From Liolophura sinensis (lineage: Eukaryota > Mollusca > Polyplacophora > Chitonida > Chitonidae): a stretch of DNA of 60,000 nucleotides. This document shows positions 42,001 through 49,463 of the stretch, in pieces. The DNA is taken from NCBI RefSeq assembly GCF_032854445.1, contig NC_088303.1, positions 10,859,501-10,919,500 of the forward strand, given 5' to 3'. The notes under the pieces were generated by a model. It was not told the origin of the DNA. It worked only from the letters and a program-made list of their open reading frames with translations, and made no database searches. The position numbers and the translations under genes were made by a program. Each line of letters starts with the position of its first letter. The first letter of the stretch is position 1.

Positions 42001-44343
42001 CCAATCTGTGGCAAGGGCTTTTCAAGGAAGGGCCATGTTAAGGACCACATGAGAGTCCACTTTGCACAGGTGAGTTTAGGAATGATTTACTGAGGACGTG
42101 TTTATAAAACTGCTAGATTTTATTTGATTGGTGTTTAAAGAGGCTATACTAGATATTGTGGACTTAAAATCTTTTAACAAGTAACCAGGGTTACCTTGTG
42201 ACCCCAATAGCAGACTGGCTGCAGCAAGAACAACACTTCAGCTGAATGTTCCAGTAATGGTTCAGATTCTACAGACTGATTTGTAAACCATAAAAACCAT
42301 CGGCTACAGTATGGCATGATCATGTCTCCGTGACAACTGAAGACAAATTTACAATGTTCAGGTGACTGTAGTTCAAACCATAAAATATGTCTTAATTTAA
42401 TTGGACCCAAAATGTTGCAGTGCATCAAGTTGTTTCTAGGGATCATTGGTTGATACACGCATTTTTTTATTCATTCATTTATTTGATTGGTGTTTTACCC
42501 CACACTCAAGAATGTTTTACATATGCCGGTTTTACCACAGTCAGTATTATCATAACTCACAATGACCCCATTGGTAAGAGGTTCTTGAGTCACTGTGCTT
42601 CACTACCAAGCTTAACCCCTATATACCTTATTTCTTCTAAAATTTGGGACACCTGGTCTGCTCATTTTAATAATATGACCTACTTCAGCTCCCAATCATT
42701 CTGCTTTTGACATTAGCATAGTGCAAGTGAGTGCACGTGAGCGCACATGGTCTGACCGGTGTCCTCCCCCTGACGTCAGGTGGCACTAGTATCTACAGCC
42801 CCTTTCAAGCACACAGTTTGCTGCCATGTTTCGTTTTCGGGAGTCCAGATTGATAAATGGTTTATGGTAGCGAAATTAAAACCTTCTTTGCCAGATATGA
42901 CCATTTACAAGTGACATTTGTGTACAGGTTTCAGCCGTTCAGGCCATGGAGATCCAGCTGTATTCGTCATGGAAAAAGTGACAATTCATTGATACATAAA
43001 GTAGCAGTGTGTTTTATCTCTATAAATATGTAGCCTCTCTATTGAAAGATCATTACAGTTAATAATGCATGGGGTAATTCACTATTTGTCGGTCTCTTAA
43101 TTTTCTCATTACTGGTGGCTTTCGGGGTAAATTTCATGTGACTAGTACCCTGTCAATAAGTTTTGAACAGCATTTATTCATTGAAATCTTTGTTTATTTT
43201 GACAAGTAAGGAAAATATTTCAAGAGAATTTAAATAATGCACAGAGCATTCATCCGGATGCCCAATTTAGATTTTCTAGCATGCATGTGAGGTGTTGCAT
43301 GATTTTTGATTTTCTCAAATGTTTTTCTTTTTCTTTTGGTTTAAATTTTCTTTAGACCATTTTTGATATGGCCTTTTAGAGACAGAGTGACAACCACATA
43401 TTCCATGAACAATTAATACACGATCATTCTGTGGTGATCGACTATTGAATATTTTTTAAAGGTGATGCCAAGACCAATTGCTCATGTTTTAGTCAGTCTA
43501 GACTGATGCTCAAGGTTGCAAACTGTCTGGGCAGGTCTTCACGCTTCAGTGGACTGTTATCCTGAAATACATGTAACAATAAATGCAATGCGTGCCAATT
43601 ATCAGTTTGCAGTATCAGCTAAGAGGCCAGCTTGGATTTATATATAGGCAATGATAATTACTTTAATCAATGAAGTATAGTAACGTACCAAAATATTCAA
43701 TTTTATTATTTCAAATGGTTGGTCAAAACAAAAAATGACACAATTTCAGTTGAAAGAAAAACTCAATTTCACCCAAAAAGTCGTGGTTGGTATGTCGAAA
43801 AATGACATCTATGAACCCCTACCAATGTATATGTAATTCTAGCAGGAATGTTGAGTTTCTTTTTTCTCACATGGTTCGACCATCTAATGAACAATATAGC
43901 GGTACTCCCATCTTTACTTTTCCAAAAGGGTGGTAAAAAGAAGTATAATGTTCTACTTTCAACACTACTAATATCTTTCCCAAATTTTTAGAAGAATTAG
44001 GATATGTGTGCATGTTGATAGCATAAGAGGAATGTATACATGCAGACCACTGATTTTGTTAAATATCTGTAGACTTATTCTTAATTCATCACAGGATCCT
44101 ACCAACCCCGACATTCTGGAGAGCATTCAAGACCCGGACAACGGCAGCACCAGTGATACGCTTAGTCCAGCCAGTGACGGAGGGCCATGGAAATCCAACA
44201 ATGCCGTGGGTGATGATGAAAGTTCAGAGGTGAACCAGGCCTGGACCAATCACAGTGAAGAAGGGGCTGAAGAGGCGGAGATGGACAGTGGCGCTGACAA
44301 TGATAATGAAGCTGCAATAGAAACCACGGCCATGATGGGCTAG
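18049..44343 (+). CDS. ZNF423/ZNF521: ZNF423/ZNF521-type multi-zinc-finger transcription cofactor (complete, 9 exons)
   Basis: Orthologue of vertebrate ZNF423 (OAZ/EBFAZ) and ZNF521 (EHZF): nuclear proteins that bind EBF and SMAD factors and recruit NuRD in neural, blood and fat lineages. Join of 18049-18088, 23657-23764, 24114-24272, 36364-36626, 37002-37141, 37412-40644, 41127-41252, 41942-42069 and 44095-44343 gives 1481 residues with all phases consistent. Residues 1-11 are [11 protein letters not shown], the NuRD-recruitment motif. Finger 1 (Cys78, Cys81, His94, Cys99) is C2HC, as in the vertebrate proteins. Fingers 2-4 contain [20 protein letters not shown], nearly identical to vertebrates. 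About 35 fingers in all, including a C4-type one near residues 1039-1068. [10 protein letters not shown] and [14 protein letters not shown] mark the conserved late fingers. Beyond the last vertebrate-type finger (SQCNQKFFF...HLLSH) this protein adds six fingers and an acidic tail, so it is longer than the roughly 1300-residue vertebrate forms. Confidence 0.95.
18104..18114. promoter_or_regulatory. EBF-like palindrome just inside intron 1
   Basis: ACCCCAGGGGA, a match to the CCCNNGGG core of EBF/Olf-1 sites, 15 bases past the exon 1 donor. Confidence 0.35.
18115..18431. other. Intron 1 sequence, no feature recognised
   Basis: A/T-rich; no repeat or motif stands out. Confidence 0.45.
18432..18602 (-). 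repeat. SINE family A, 5'-truncated, minus orientation
   Basis: 'tttatttatttgattggtgt' tail, 'ggccagtattatggtgggag', 'gaaaccggtcagagtccggg', then breaks off in the body. Confidence 0.8.
18765..19555. repeat. Imperfect 28-33-bp minisatellite in intron 1
   Basis: Units like 'gtgtatttgtgtaaggtcag' plus 'aagtatttca'. The array is split by the palindromic element at 18925-19109 and continues on both sides of it. Confidence 0.75.
18925..19109. mobile_element. 185-bp element with perfect 32-bp inverted ends
   Basis: Left end 'tagattgacagaggcattac' continuing ttatggataaca; right end is its exact reverse complement (19078-19109). It interrupts the surrounding minisatellite, so it looks like an insertion. 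The terminal TA could be a TA target site. No coding frame. Confidence 0.75.
19556..20480. other. Intron 1, T-rich sequence
   Basis: T-rich stretches and degenerate 'gttttcatca'-like repetition. No exon or transposon found. Confidence 0.45.
20495..21365. repeat. 31-bp minisatellite, about 28 copies, intron 1
   Basis: Unit 'attgttttgttgccttacat' plus 'catggttacac', cleaner towards the 3' side. Open frames through it are artefacts. Confidence 0.88.
21412..21942. mobile_element. MITE-like element, copy 2
   Basis: Begins TTAA-AGGAGAAGAAAACTTTAA and ends AAGTTTTCTTCTCCT-TTCA. Its interior aligns with 5252-5844. The right-hand TTAA appears mutated to TTCA. It is shorter than copy 1 because of an internal deletion around the 'gtaaactc' region. 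It lies in intron 1. Confidence 0.75.
21943..22209. other. Intron 1 sequence
   Basis: A/T-rich; nothing recognised. Confidence 0.4.
22210..22680. promoter_or_regulatory. GC-richer island in intron 1, candidate enhancer
   Basis: A local rise in GC inside A/T-rich intron without repeats or a credible reading frame. It contains EBF-like sites TTCCCTCGGGGA (22379-22390) and CCCCCTGGGAT (22521-22531). Function is inferred only. Confidence 0.3.
22681..23656. other. End of intron 1
   Basis: A/T-rich with loose 'acttcagttagacagca' repetition between about 23030 and 23320, ending in a T-run polypyrimidine tract and acceptor at 23655-23656. Confidence 0.5.
23657..23764 (+). CDS. ZNF423/ZNF521: ZNF423/521 exon 2: acidic linker
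   Basis: Acceptor tttttag, donor gtaggc; phase 1 in and out. Encodes [20 protein letters not shown] and further acidic residues (to residue 49), no finger. Similar in position to the acidic region after the NuRD motif in ZNF521. Confidence 0.88.
24023..24071 (+). repeat. SINE family A tail fragment
   Basis: 'tgtgaaatagtcttgataac' and 'caatcaaataaataag' match the family A 3' end. Confidence 0.5.
24114..24272 (+). CDS. ZNF423/ZNF521: ZNF423/521 exon 3: first (C2HC) finger
   Basis: Acceptor gattacag, donor gtatgt; phase 1 in and out. Encodes an acidic stretch then [20 protein letters not shown] and NFEC. The last ligand is Cys rather than His, matching finger 1 of ZNF521. Confidence 0.9.
24301..24548. 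repeat. 24-bp minisatellite, about 10 copies, start of intron 3
   Basis: Unit 'tgcttgttccctaagtctat' plus 'caca'. 24 is a multiple of three, so open frames on both strands are expected. Confidence 0.9.
24845..25890. repeat. 63-bp minisatellite, about 16 copies, with one continuous open frame
   Basis: Unit 'gatagagaatatctgtgggt', 'gggaatctcatgggtagagt', 'gtggatgactgttatatcag' plus three bases. In the gene-sense frame each unit encodes a 21-residue repeat ([20 protein letters not shown] then R). The other five frames carry a stop in the consensus unit. Copies differ at a few fixed positions (Val/Met, Asp/Glu/Ser, Tyr-Leu/Asp-Val). There is no ATG, splice acceptor or domain to support translation, and it lies in intron 3. 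Confidence 0.92.
26030..26245. repeat. Short diverged repeats in intron 3
   Basis: Repeated 'tactctttgtaacttatc' (about 35-bp spacing, 4-5 copies), then triple 'cttcattgta'. Confidence 0.6.
26400..27000. promoter_or_regulatory. GC-richer island in intron 3, candidate enhancer
   Basis: Repeat-free, GC-richer than its surroundings. It contains CAGACTGGAGC (26430-26440), a second CAGACTGGAG (26830-26839), EBF-like GCCCCAGGGGACT (26638-26650) and TCCCACGGGG (26747-26756). Enhancer function is inferred. Confidence 0.35.
27255..27935. repeat. 26-bp minisatellite, about 25 copies, intron 3
   Basis: Unit 'ggaggtacatacagactcct' plus 'gtcaat', imperfect at both ends. Confidence 0.88.
27936..29484. 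other. Intron 3, mostly A/T-rich
   Basis: No exon found. 28840-29050 is somewhat GC-richer and repeat-free; I see no definite motif in it. Confidence 0.4.
29485..29965. repeat. 46-bp minisatellite, about 10 copies, intron 3
   Basis: Unit 'gtggtgtactggtgtatact' plus 'ttgttgtgtacatgtgtatactttat'-type halves; the two halves are themselves related. Confidence 0.85.
30160..30720. promoter_or_regulatory. GC-rich island in intron 3, candidate enhancer
   Basis: EBF-like sites at 30267-30277, 30303-30312 (TCCCCAGGGA, a full TCCCNNGGGA match), 30352-30361 and 30671-30681, and two TAATTA homeodomain cores (30405-30410, 30535-30540). No repeat and no credible reading frame. The regulatory role is inferred. 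Confidence 0.35.
31010..31555. repeat. 29-bp minisatellite, about 18 copies, intron 3
   Basis: Unit 'taagtgtcatagcctggaag' plus 'taactgatg', with several short deletions. Confidence 0.88.
31580..32215. repeat. 21-bp minisatellite, about 30 copies, intron 3
   Basis: Unit 'cacctgtagtagtacattgc' plus 'a'. It directly follows the 29-bp array with no shared motif. Seven-residue periodic open frames on both strands are by-products of the 21-bp period. Confidence 0.9.
32463..32709 (+). repeat. SINE family A, full length
   Basis: tRNA-like head with A-box 'tggctcagttgg', B-box region 'gaattgaagttcagctcaag', body 'gggtttcccccgggctgtgc', tail 'taataatgctatataagtgg'-like and A-rich 3' end. It gives the orientation of the family. 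Confidence 0.88.
32710..33562. other. Intron 3 sequence
   Basis: No exon recognised. A 177-codon frame on the minus strand (33039-33572) has no recognisable motif. Confidence 0.4.
33563..33725 (+). repeat. Partial SINE-like head
   Basis: 'gtgagttcaagtcaagctca' and 'gctgacagcctctctggtct' resemble the family A head and body; the 3' part is missing. Confidence 0.45.
33978..34112 (-). repeat. SINE family A, truncated, minus orientation
   Basis: 'tatttatttcattggtgttt', 'gccgtactcaggaatatttc', 'gcagccagtatcatggtgga', ending 'cacaaccatccacagatc'. Confidence 0.8.
34370..35060. promoter_or_regulatory. Repeat-free intron 3 block, candidate conserved non-coding DNA
   Basis: Complex, non-repetitive sequence unlike the minisatellite-rich surroundings, with a TAATTA core at 34397-34402. 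No coding signal. Proposed as possibly regulatory on appearance only. Confidence 0.2.
35687..35945. repeat. 72-bp tandem repeat, 3.5 copies, intron 3
   Basis: Period start 'gatacaagcatctcctgttt' at 35687, 35759, 35831 and 35903. It gives a 24-residue periodic frame on the minus strand, an artefact of the period. Confidence 0.92.
35946..36363. other. End of intron 3
   Basis: A/T-rich intron ending in acceptor 'atttgcag'; nothing else seen. Confidence 0.5.
36364..36626 (+). CDS. ZNF423/ZNF521: ZNF423/521 exon 4: Ser/Pro-rich linker and finger 2
   Basis: Acceptor atttgcag, donor gtaaat; phase 1 in, 0 out. Encodes a Pro/Ser-rich linker (residues 103-168), then [20 protein letters not shown], close to [20 protein letters not shown] of ZNF521. 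Confidence 0.94.
36627..37001. other. Intron 4
   Basis: A/T-rich, no repeat recognised. Confidence 0.6.
37002..37141 (+). CDS. ZNF423/ZNF521: ZNF423/521 exon 5: finger 3 and start of finger 4
   Basis: Acceptor gttttcag, donor gtgaga; phase 0 in, 2 out. Encodes [20 protein letters not shown] and [11 protein letters not shown], the most conserved block of the family. Confidence 0.95.
37412..40644 (+). CDS. ZNF423/ZNF521: ZNF423/521 exon 6: 3.2-kb exon with most fingers
   Basis: Acceptor ttgttgcag, donor gtaatg; phase 2 in, 1 out. Encodes the end of finger 4 ([11 protein letters not shown]) through about finger 32. A single giant finger exon is also typical of the vertebrate genes. Without splicing at 40644 the frame would run to a stop at 40748, giving a shorter protein lacking the last three fingers. 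One finger (near 37555-37620) lacks the usual core Phe. The finger at about 39818-39905 uses a C4 arrangement ending YYVCKPC. Confidence 0.96.
40645..41126. other. Intron 6
   Basis: A/T-rich, no element recognised. Confidence 0.6.
41127..41252 (+). CDS. ZNF423/ZNF521: ZNF423/521 exon 7: finger 33 and half of 34
   Basis: Acceptor cttcag, donor gtatgt; phase 1 in and out. Encodes [20 protein letters not shown] then a HSGEKPYEC linker and CPICKKRFS. The TGEKP-type linker differs from the irregular linkers of the conserved core. Confidence 0.88.
41253..41941. other. Intron 7
   Basis: A/T-rich. 'gaaccgcctggtgtattcaa' and 'gatatggccgaaatattgta' near 41450 read like a dispersed-repeat fragment I cannot assign. 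Confidence 0.45.
41942..42069 (+). CDS. ZNF423/ZNF521: ZNF423/521 exon 8: end of finger 34 and finger 35
   Basis: Acceptor gctttcag, donor gtgagt; phase 1 in, 0 out. Encodes [20 protein letters not shown] and [18 protein letters not shown], both canonical C2H2. Confidence 0.88.
42070..44094. other. Intron 8
   Basis: About 2 kb, A/T-rich, with one SINE remnant (42462-42620). No other feature found. Confidence 0.5.
42462..42620 (-). repeat. SINE family A, diverged, minus orientation
   Basis: 'atttatttgattggtgtttt' followed by 'accccacactcaagaatg', then 'gaggttcttgagtcactgtg', which corresponds to the head end with the middle deleted. Confidence 0.65.
44095..44343 (+). CDS. ZNF423/ZNF521: ZNF423/521 exon 9: acidic C-terminal tail and stop
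   Basis: Acceptor atcacag, phase 0. Encodes [17 protein letters not shown] and a Glu/Asp/Ser-rich tail of 82 residues, ending TAG 44341-44343. No finger. Confidence 0.88.
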   Translation, partial: DPTNPDILESIQDPDNGSTSDTLSPASDGGPWKSNNAVGDDESSEVNQAWTNHSEEGAEEAEMDSGADNDNEAAIETTAMMG

Positions 44344-45193
44344 AGGAAAATCAGGACTTTTCCCCCCACAAGAGAAGAGTTATGTCCCCTTGAGTGCTCA
44401 TTAAGGCAGGAAGAGAGAAGAAGCCACACTATTATGTTGTTGTTGTATTTTTGAACAGTTCCAGTGGTATCTAAAATGTCCAGTGCCGGTAGTTGTGTTT
44501 ATAGCCCAAGTAGGTACTGGGTAGAAAAACCGAGATTGTTGCCATCTCCTTGTGAGTGATATAAATTTTCCATCAAAATGTGGATTAATTTTGAAATTAC
44601 TTCATGTGATTGATGCTGGTTGATTTTAGTTCATTGAAGGTACCTGTTAACCAAAGCAGCATTTACACTGTCACGATTAGACTCTTTGTCTAGACATCTC
44701 TGTAAAGATTTCTTTTTGTTCCTTTCTTGAATTGACCGGTTTTCAGGTATTGTTTCTCAGACATTATATACATACATATATATATATGTGTGTTTTATGT
44801 TAAGTTTTCATTAATGTTCAAGATTATCAAAATGTTCAAGTCTGCATAATATTGTTGTCATTAAGTTATCTCTTGGAAATGTATTTTTATTTGTACAATT
44901 TGAAAGGGCTGTGTATACTGCTTGAGAAAAGAACTAAAACATACAAACAGTGTATTTGTGTTGTTTTTGCCGCTGTACCTGCATGGCACCCAATTTCTCT
45001 GTTATAATTCATGGTTTTAGTTACATGGTTATTCATGATATGGAAATCTACGGTGTCAGTAACCCTCATATTGTCGTCAATTCAGCAATCAAGACCATTT
45101 TATAGGCAAATTCAGTGATGTGACCATTATTTTTTACAAGCAAACAAAGGGAGATAACCTAGTCAGCAGACACTCACCACAGACTTCAGGATA

Positions 45194-45340
45194 CTGGGGC
45201 CACATTCACAAACTTTGTAAATCGCCTTTCTCATAACTTTTTTGGTAAAACATGGCTGGTTTATAGTGCCGTAAGGCGATGTCATTTACAAGAAAAGCTA
45301 GGTAAAATTGATTTACGAAGTTTTGTGAAAGTGGCACCAG
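45194..45340. mobile_element. Short MITE downstream of the zinc-finger gene
   Basis: About 147 bp starting 'ctggggccacattcacaaac' and ending 'gttttgtgaaagtggcacca' plus g, whose reverse complement matches the left end with a few mismatches for about 30 bases. The 'TTTCACAAA' ends resemble those at 10467-10597 and 239. Confidence 0.7.
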
Positions 45341-45782
45341 GAAAATACACCTCCCCGATGCTATCCAATGAAAAGTGGAATATTTTGTAATGCAGGATAA
45401 AAGCTTACACGTAACGTGTATTTAAGATGAAAGAATCCACATTGAAGGCATACTAAAAAAAGGCTATTAAATTCTAATACTGTCGGTTGATTTTTTGGTT
45501 GAAGACAAGAATATTTCAGGGGTCACTCGTGTTTTTGTTCAGGAGGGGAAATTGTTGCATCTACACCAAACAGGCTGGCCGAGCCGACAAAAGACCTTAC
45601 TTGGAATCCACTTTAGTCTTTCACCATTCACGTCTTACGTTAAATCCAGCTCCTCGTGGTTTCCCTGTGGCTTTTAATCAGGTTGTTTGTCAACTACTTG
45701 GTAAGCTTTATGGATTTGTATCATTGGGGTTTAAAGAGGTTATCCCAATGATTTTTGGCAAGAAATGAGTGAGTGCAAACCC

Positions 45783-45788
45783 AATAAA
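45783..45788 (+). terminator. Candidate polyadenylation signal, zinc-finger gene
   Basis: AATAAA about 1.4 kb after the stop codon, and the first canonical hexamer there. Confidence 0.35.
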
Positions 45789-46079
45789 ATTTTGGTGTTG
45801 TTTTAGAACAGTTCAAATACATGAACTCACCAATCAGAAAATGTGACCTTCATCAGTGCAAGTGTTGCCGTTCAAAATTGGCAATGAAAGTTTTTATTAT
45901 TTTAAACAGTGTGTCGCATTATGATATTTGCAAATATTGGAATCATTTTAACACAATGAACAGTATGGGTACAATTCTGATATTTACTGAAAACTTGTAA
46001 TTTGAGCTATTCTCCATAAATACAGAAAATTTTATTGCTTAGTGAATATTTTTGGCCAAAACTCTCTGGTATCAGAATG

Positions 46080-46490
46080 GTCCAGGAATGCCTCACTGGA
46101 TGAAGTCCCCAGGCTGGGCTAAGGGATGATACAGGGATGCCTTGCTGGATGGTGTCCCCAGGCTGGGGTAGGAGGCTGGTCAGGGAATGCCCAGCTGGAT
46201 GGTGTCCCCAGGCTGGGGTAGGAGGCTGGTCAGGGAATGCCCAGCTGGATGATGTCCCCAGGCTGGGGTAGGAGGCTGGTCAGGGAATGCCCAGCTGGAT
46301 GGTGTCCCCAGGCTGGGGTAGGAGGCTGGTCAGGGAATGCCCAGCTGGATGGTGTCCCCAGGCTGGGGTAGGAGGCTGGTCAGGGAATGCCCAGCTGGAT
46401 GATGTTCCCAGGCTGGGGTAGGAAGCTGGTCCAGGAATGCCTCCTTAGATGATATTCAAACGATTAGGTAACTTTAAGAGGCTGGTCTAG
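46080..46490. repeat. 50-bp GC-rich minisatellite, about 7-8 copies
   Basis: Unit 'ggtgtccccaggctggggta' plus 'ggaggctggtcagggaatgc' plus 'ccagctggat'. The middle copies are nearly identical; edge copies decay. It lies between two convergent genes. Confidence 0.93.
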
Positions 46491-46504
46491 GAAGGCCTAA
46501 CTGG

Positions 46505-46592
46505 ATGATTTATTTATTTATTTGACAGGTATTTTATGCTGTACTCAAGAATATTTCACTTATAGAGCAGCTGTTATTTCATGGGATTTGTA
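46505..46592 (-). repeat. SINE family A tail, minus orientation
   Basis: 'tttatttatttatttgacag', 'gctgtactcaagaatatttc', 'acttatagagcagc'; the body is missing. Confidence 0.75.
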
Positions 46593-49398
46593 CCCCATGA
46601 ACCAAATCAGGCCAAGTTGAATTCTGCCAGTTTGAACAAAATTTAGCGTAATGTGAGGCCCAGCTGACTGCAAAGCCACACAGAAAACTATTACACCTTC
46701 TCACAACCAGCTGAACACCGAACAGAGACACACTAGTTGCATATACAATAATGGGAAGTTTTATTATGTTGAAGTCTGACAAATTTACAGGCAGCATACC
46801 ATTTTTTTAATGACATATCTATCTGTACACATAAATGGTTAACTCATCTGACAAAACCAGTGGCCTAAGTAACACAGGCTTTTTGGCCCCAAGAAGGGAG
46901 CTCCCTACATTTGGTAAAGCAGTAACAGATTGTATACTATTATTTCATATACCCTGCATTCACTGAATGCATGTGACCAGATATACAGAACAAATGAGAG
47001 AATTCCATCAGTCATTCCTCACAAACCAACCGACCATTGGTTAGTTTTACCAATATGCTTGGGTGATGAATATTTATGGGCCTACTAGACACCATCGGTT
47101 ATTTTTTGCTGCTTAGCATATCAAGTAAGTTACATTTGTCCTGCTTCATCGATTACAGTTGTTTTATTGCTGGTTCCTTTCTGAGAGATCTATCACAAGA
47201 ACCATATCCTTGAGCACAGTCTGACTGTTCTACTTACATAGTTCTGATATAACAATCTCACACACTTAGGATGTGATCTTAGCATCTACATTAAACAGTC
47301 CACATCACTGATGAATGCACCGACATTTTCCTTAATTGCAGGTTAGAACTGACAAGTACGAAGGGCACCTGTCTACACCTTTCAAACCTGAAGTCTGCTA
47401 TGCCATCTGTAACCACAAAGGTAAGGGTACCTAGTGAACAGGTACAAAATCAGCACCTCTCAATAAGTCATTCTCATTCCATACTGATCCTATACTGACC
47501 TACCCACTGAACTTTCAAGGCATTCTGACTGTTTTCAGAAATGTGTTTTGGTTCAACACACCAGTTTGGTCCATCATGGTGATTGACTTTTGAGATCTTG
47601 CACACTATCAAGGGAGATAACTTTGCATCATGAGCACACTAAATATATGCCTATGTACCAAAAACGTTGAGTCCAGAAATATAGAAAAATAATCACTCCT
47701 CATTTCACATGAATTAGATTGCAAAATGGCCACATAAAAAGTATACCTCAGCGTTGCTTTCCTGTGGCATATATTCTAGTATTAATGGCGCATAGGACAA
47801 ACCACAAAACAATTCAGACGAGAATAATAACATGTCTAACTGCAAAGTTCCAAGAAAAAGTCACAGTACTGACATCTTGCTCAAATGCCTAGGAGTAGCA
47901 GACAGGTTACTTTAAATATGTATGTATGTGTAAACAATCTTGTGGACAGAATATTAGGCCATCATCACAGATAAAGAAATACAAAAATGATATCAAAAAG
48001 GATGATACCTCCAGTTGATGTGAAATAAGCGCTAAAACTTTCACTGTTAGATAGATAGCGTGTTCACATGTGTACCCAAATCTAGGAGAGCAAAGAGATG
48101 TTTGAACATGTTCTCCTTGTGATTATTTCAAATCTTGGCAGTCTTCCTGACTTGGTTAAAACTCAACAATACCTCAATCATTACCAGAAAAAAACAAGGG
48201 AGACAATCCGTCTGTACCACAGAGCCATCAATCTCCACACTCCAGCCACTGGTTCACAGTGAAACATGGCTGCTCTTATCGCACAGTGCACTTTAACAAA
48301 GAGGACTTGATTACATCTCTACAGGATCATCCACCCTTCGACCGATCCAAAGGCCTGCTACGTTGAGATCTGAGCAAGAAATTGATCATTGCATGTGTTT
48401 CTCAACTGGACCTGAAACATTTGCAGGTGTCCACTTTGAGCTACTGGTAATGGCAGTAGATGTGGTAGGCAGTCAAAGGTCGAACAGTCACTGAGGAGCA
48501 TTCAGTGAAGACTTACAGTACCACAGAAATGAACTGGAAACAGACAGTATGCTACCAAAAGCAGTCTTAATAATGGGGTAAGTAAGTTTTTCGCTGTAGG
48601 ATTGCAACCCTCAGCTATTTCTGCAAGTGTTTGCTTGGTCACTTGTTACATAAAGGCTACGATGCCATTACGAAAAAGTCGCATTACCCGTTAGTAACTC
48701 AATATTATTTTCACTTTCATCAAGAGAAGAGAGGTCACCTTGAACATCCCATATAAGCACATACGACTGAAAGAATGGTCTCTTCTGGAGGGTTATGGTC
48801 TCCCCAGATTTTACAACGGCACACTTTTGTTTACATAGGAAGATCACACGTACTGCTTTCTCATTATTTATACATCAAACAGATAGCATCAGTTTATAAT
48901 CAACAAATATAAGCTTAATCCTAACGGTATGAAACCAATGCTACTACTCAGCATCCCCCCTCCCTCTCACCCCCACCCACAAGCCCCCCGGAATTTTACA
49001 TCTTTTAAGCAGAACTTTTAAAAGCAATCTGCTGGTTTATCATACTGAGAGTAAGAAAGAGAAATAAAATAAGCGAGACAAAAACAAAAGATTAACCCAT
49101 GTTACCTACACATATGTAGCAATATAACATAAGAATCCAATGGCGTTTTAATAGTTTCACTGAGCCAGTGCGAGTAATGACAAAGTTCTGCTTTGGCAGA
49201 TTTCCGGTATTTACATCATGATTGAGTCCATATATACACATGTATAAAAACAGTCACTGCCAGGCCAGTCCTTTTCAGTTATGGGATAAATACATCGTAC
49301 AGGCCCACATGACCAAATTGACCAGGAGAATGCAGACAGTACTGTCACTGCCCAACATGCAGTAGTTCAGTCGAAACACTGGCAGTTCTCTCCCCTGA
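46593..49398 (-). other. Probable long 3'UTR and downstream region of CHMP4
   Basis: No reading frame or repeat. Minus-strand AATAAA hexamers occur as TTTATT at 47163-47168 and 46760-46765; either could end a 2-3 kb 3'UTR. The extent is unproven. Confidence 0.3.
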
Positions 49399-49463
49399 TT
49401 AGTTTGCCCACGCTGCTAACTGTGCCATCTCATCATCCTCCTGTTGCTTAGGGGGTGCAGATC
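49399..49463 (-). CDS. CHMP4: CHMP4 exon 5: C-terminal ALIX-binding helix and stop
   Basis: Acceptor on the minus strand 'tactgtag'; completes a split Arg codon. Encodes SAPPKQQEDDEMAQLAAWAN, then TAA at 49401-49399. Confidence 0.93.

Larger units (their letters stand above)
44344..46079 (+). other. 3'UTR of the zinc-finger gene and downstream sequence
   Basis: Non-coding. It includes a short TA/CA microsatellite near 44770-44790, an inverted-repeat element (45194-45340) and candidate polyadenylation signals ATTAAA at 45466-45471 and AATAAA at 45783-45788. Which is used cannot be told. Confidence 0.5.
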
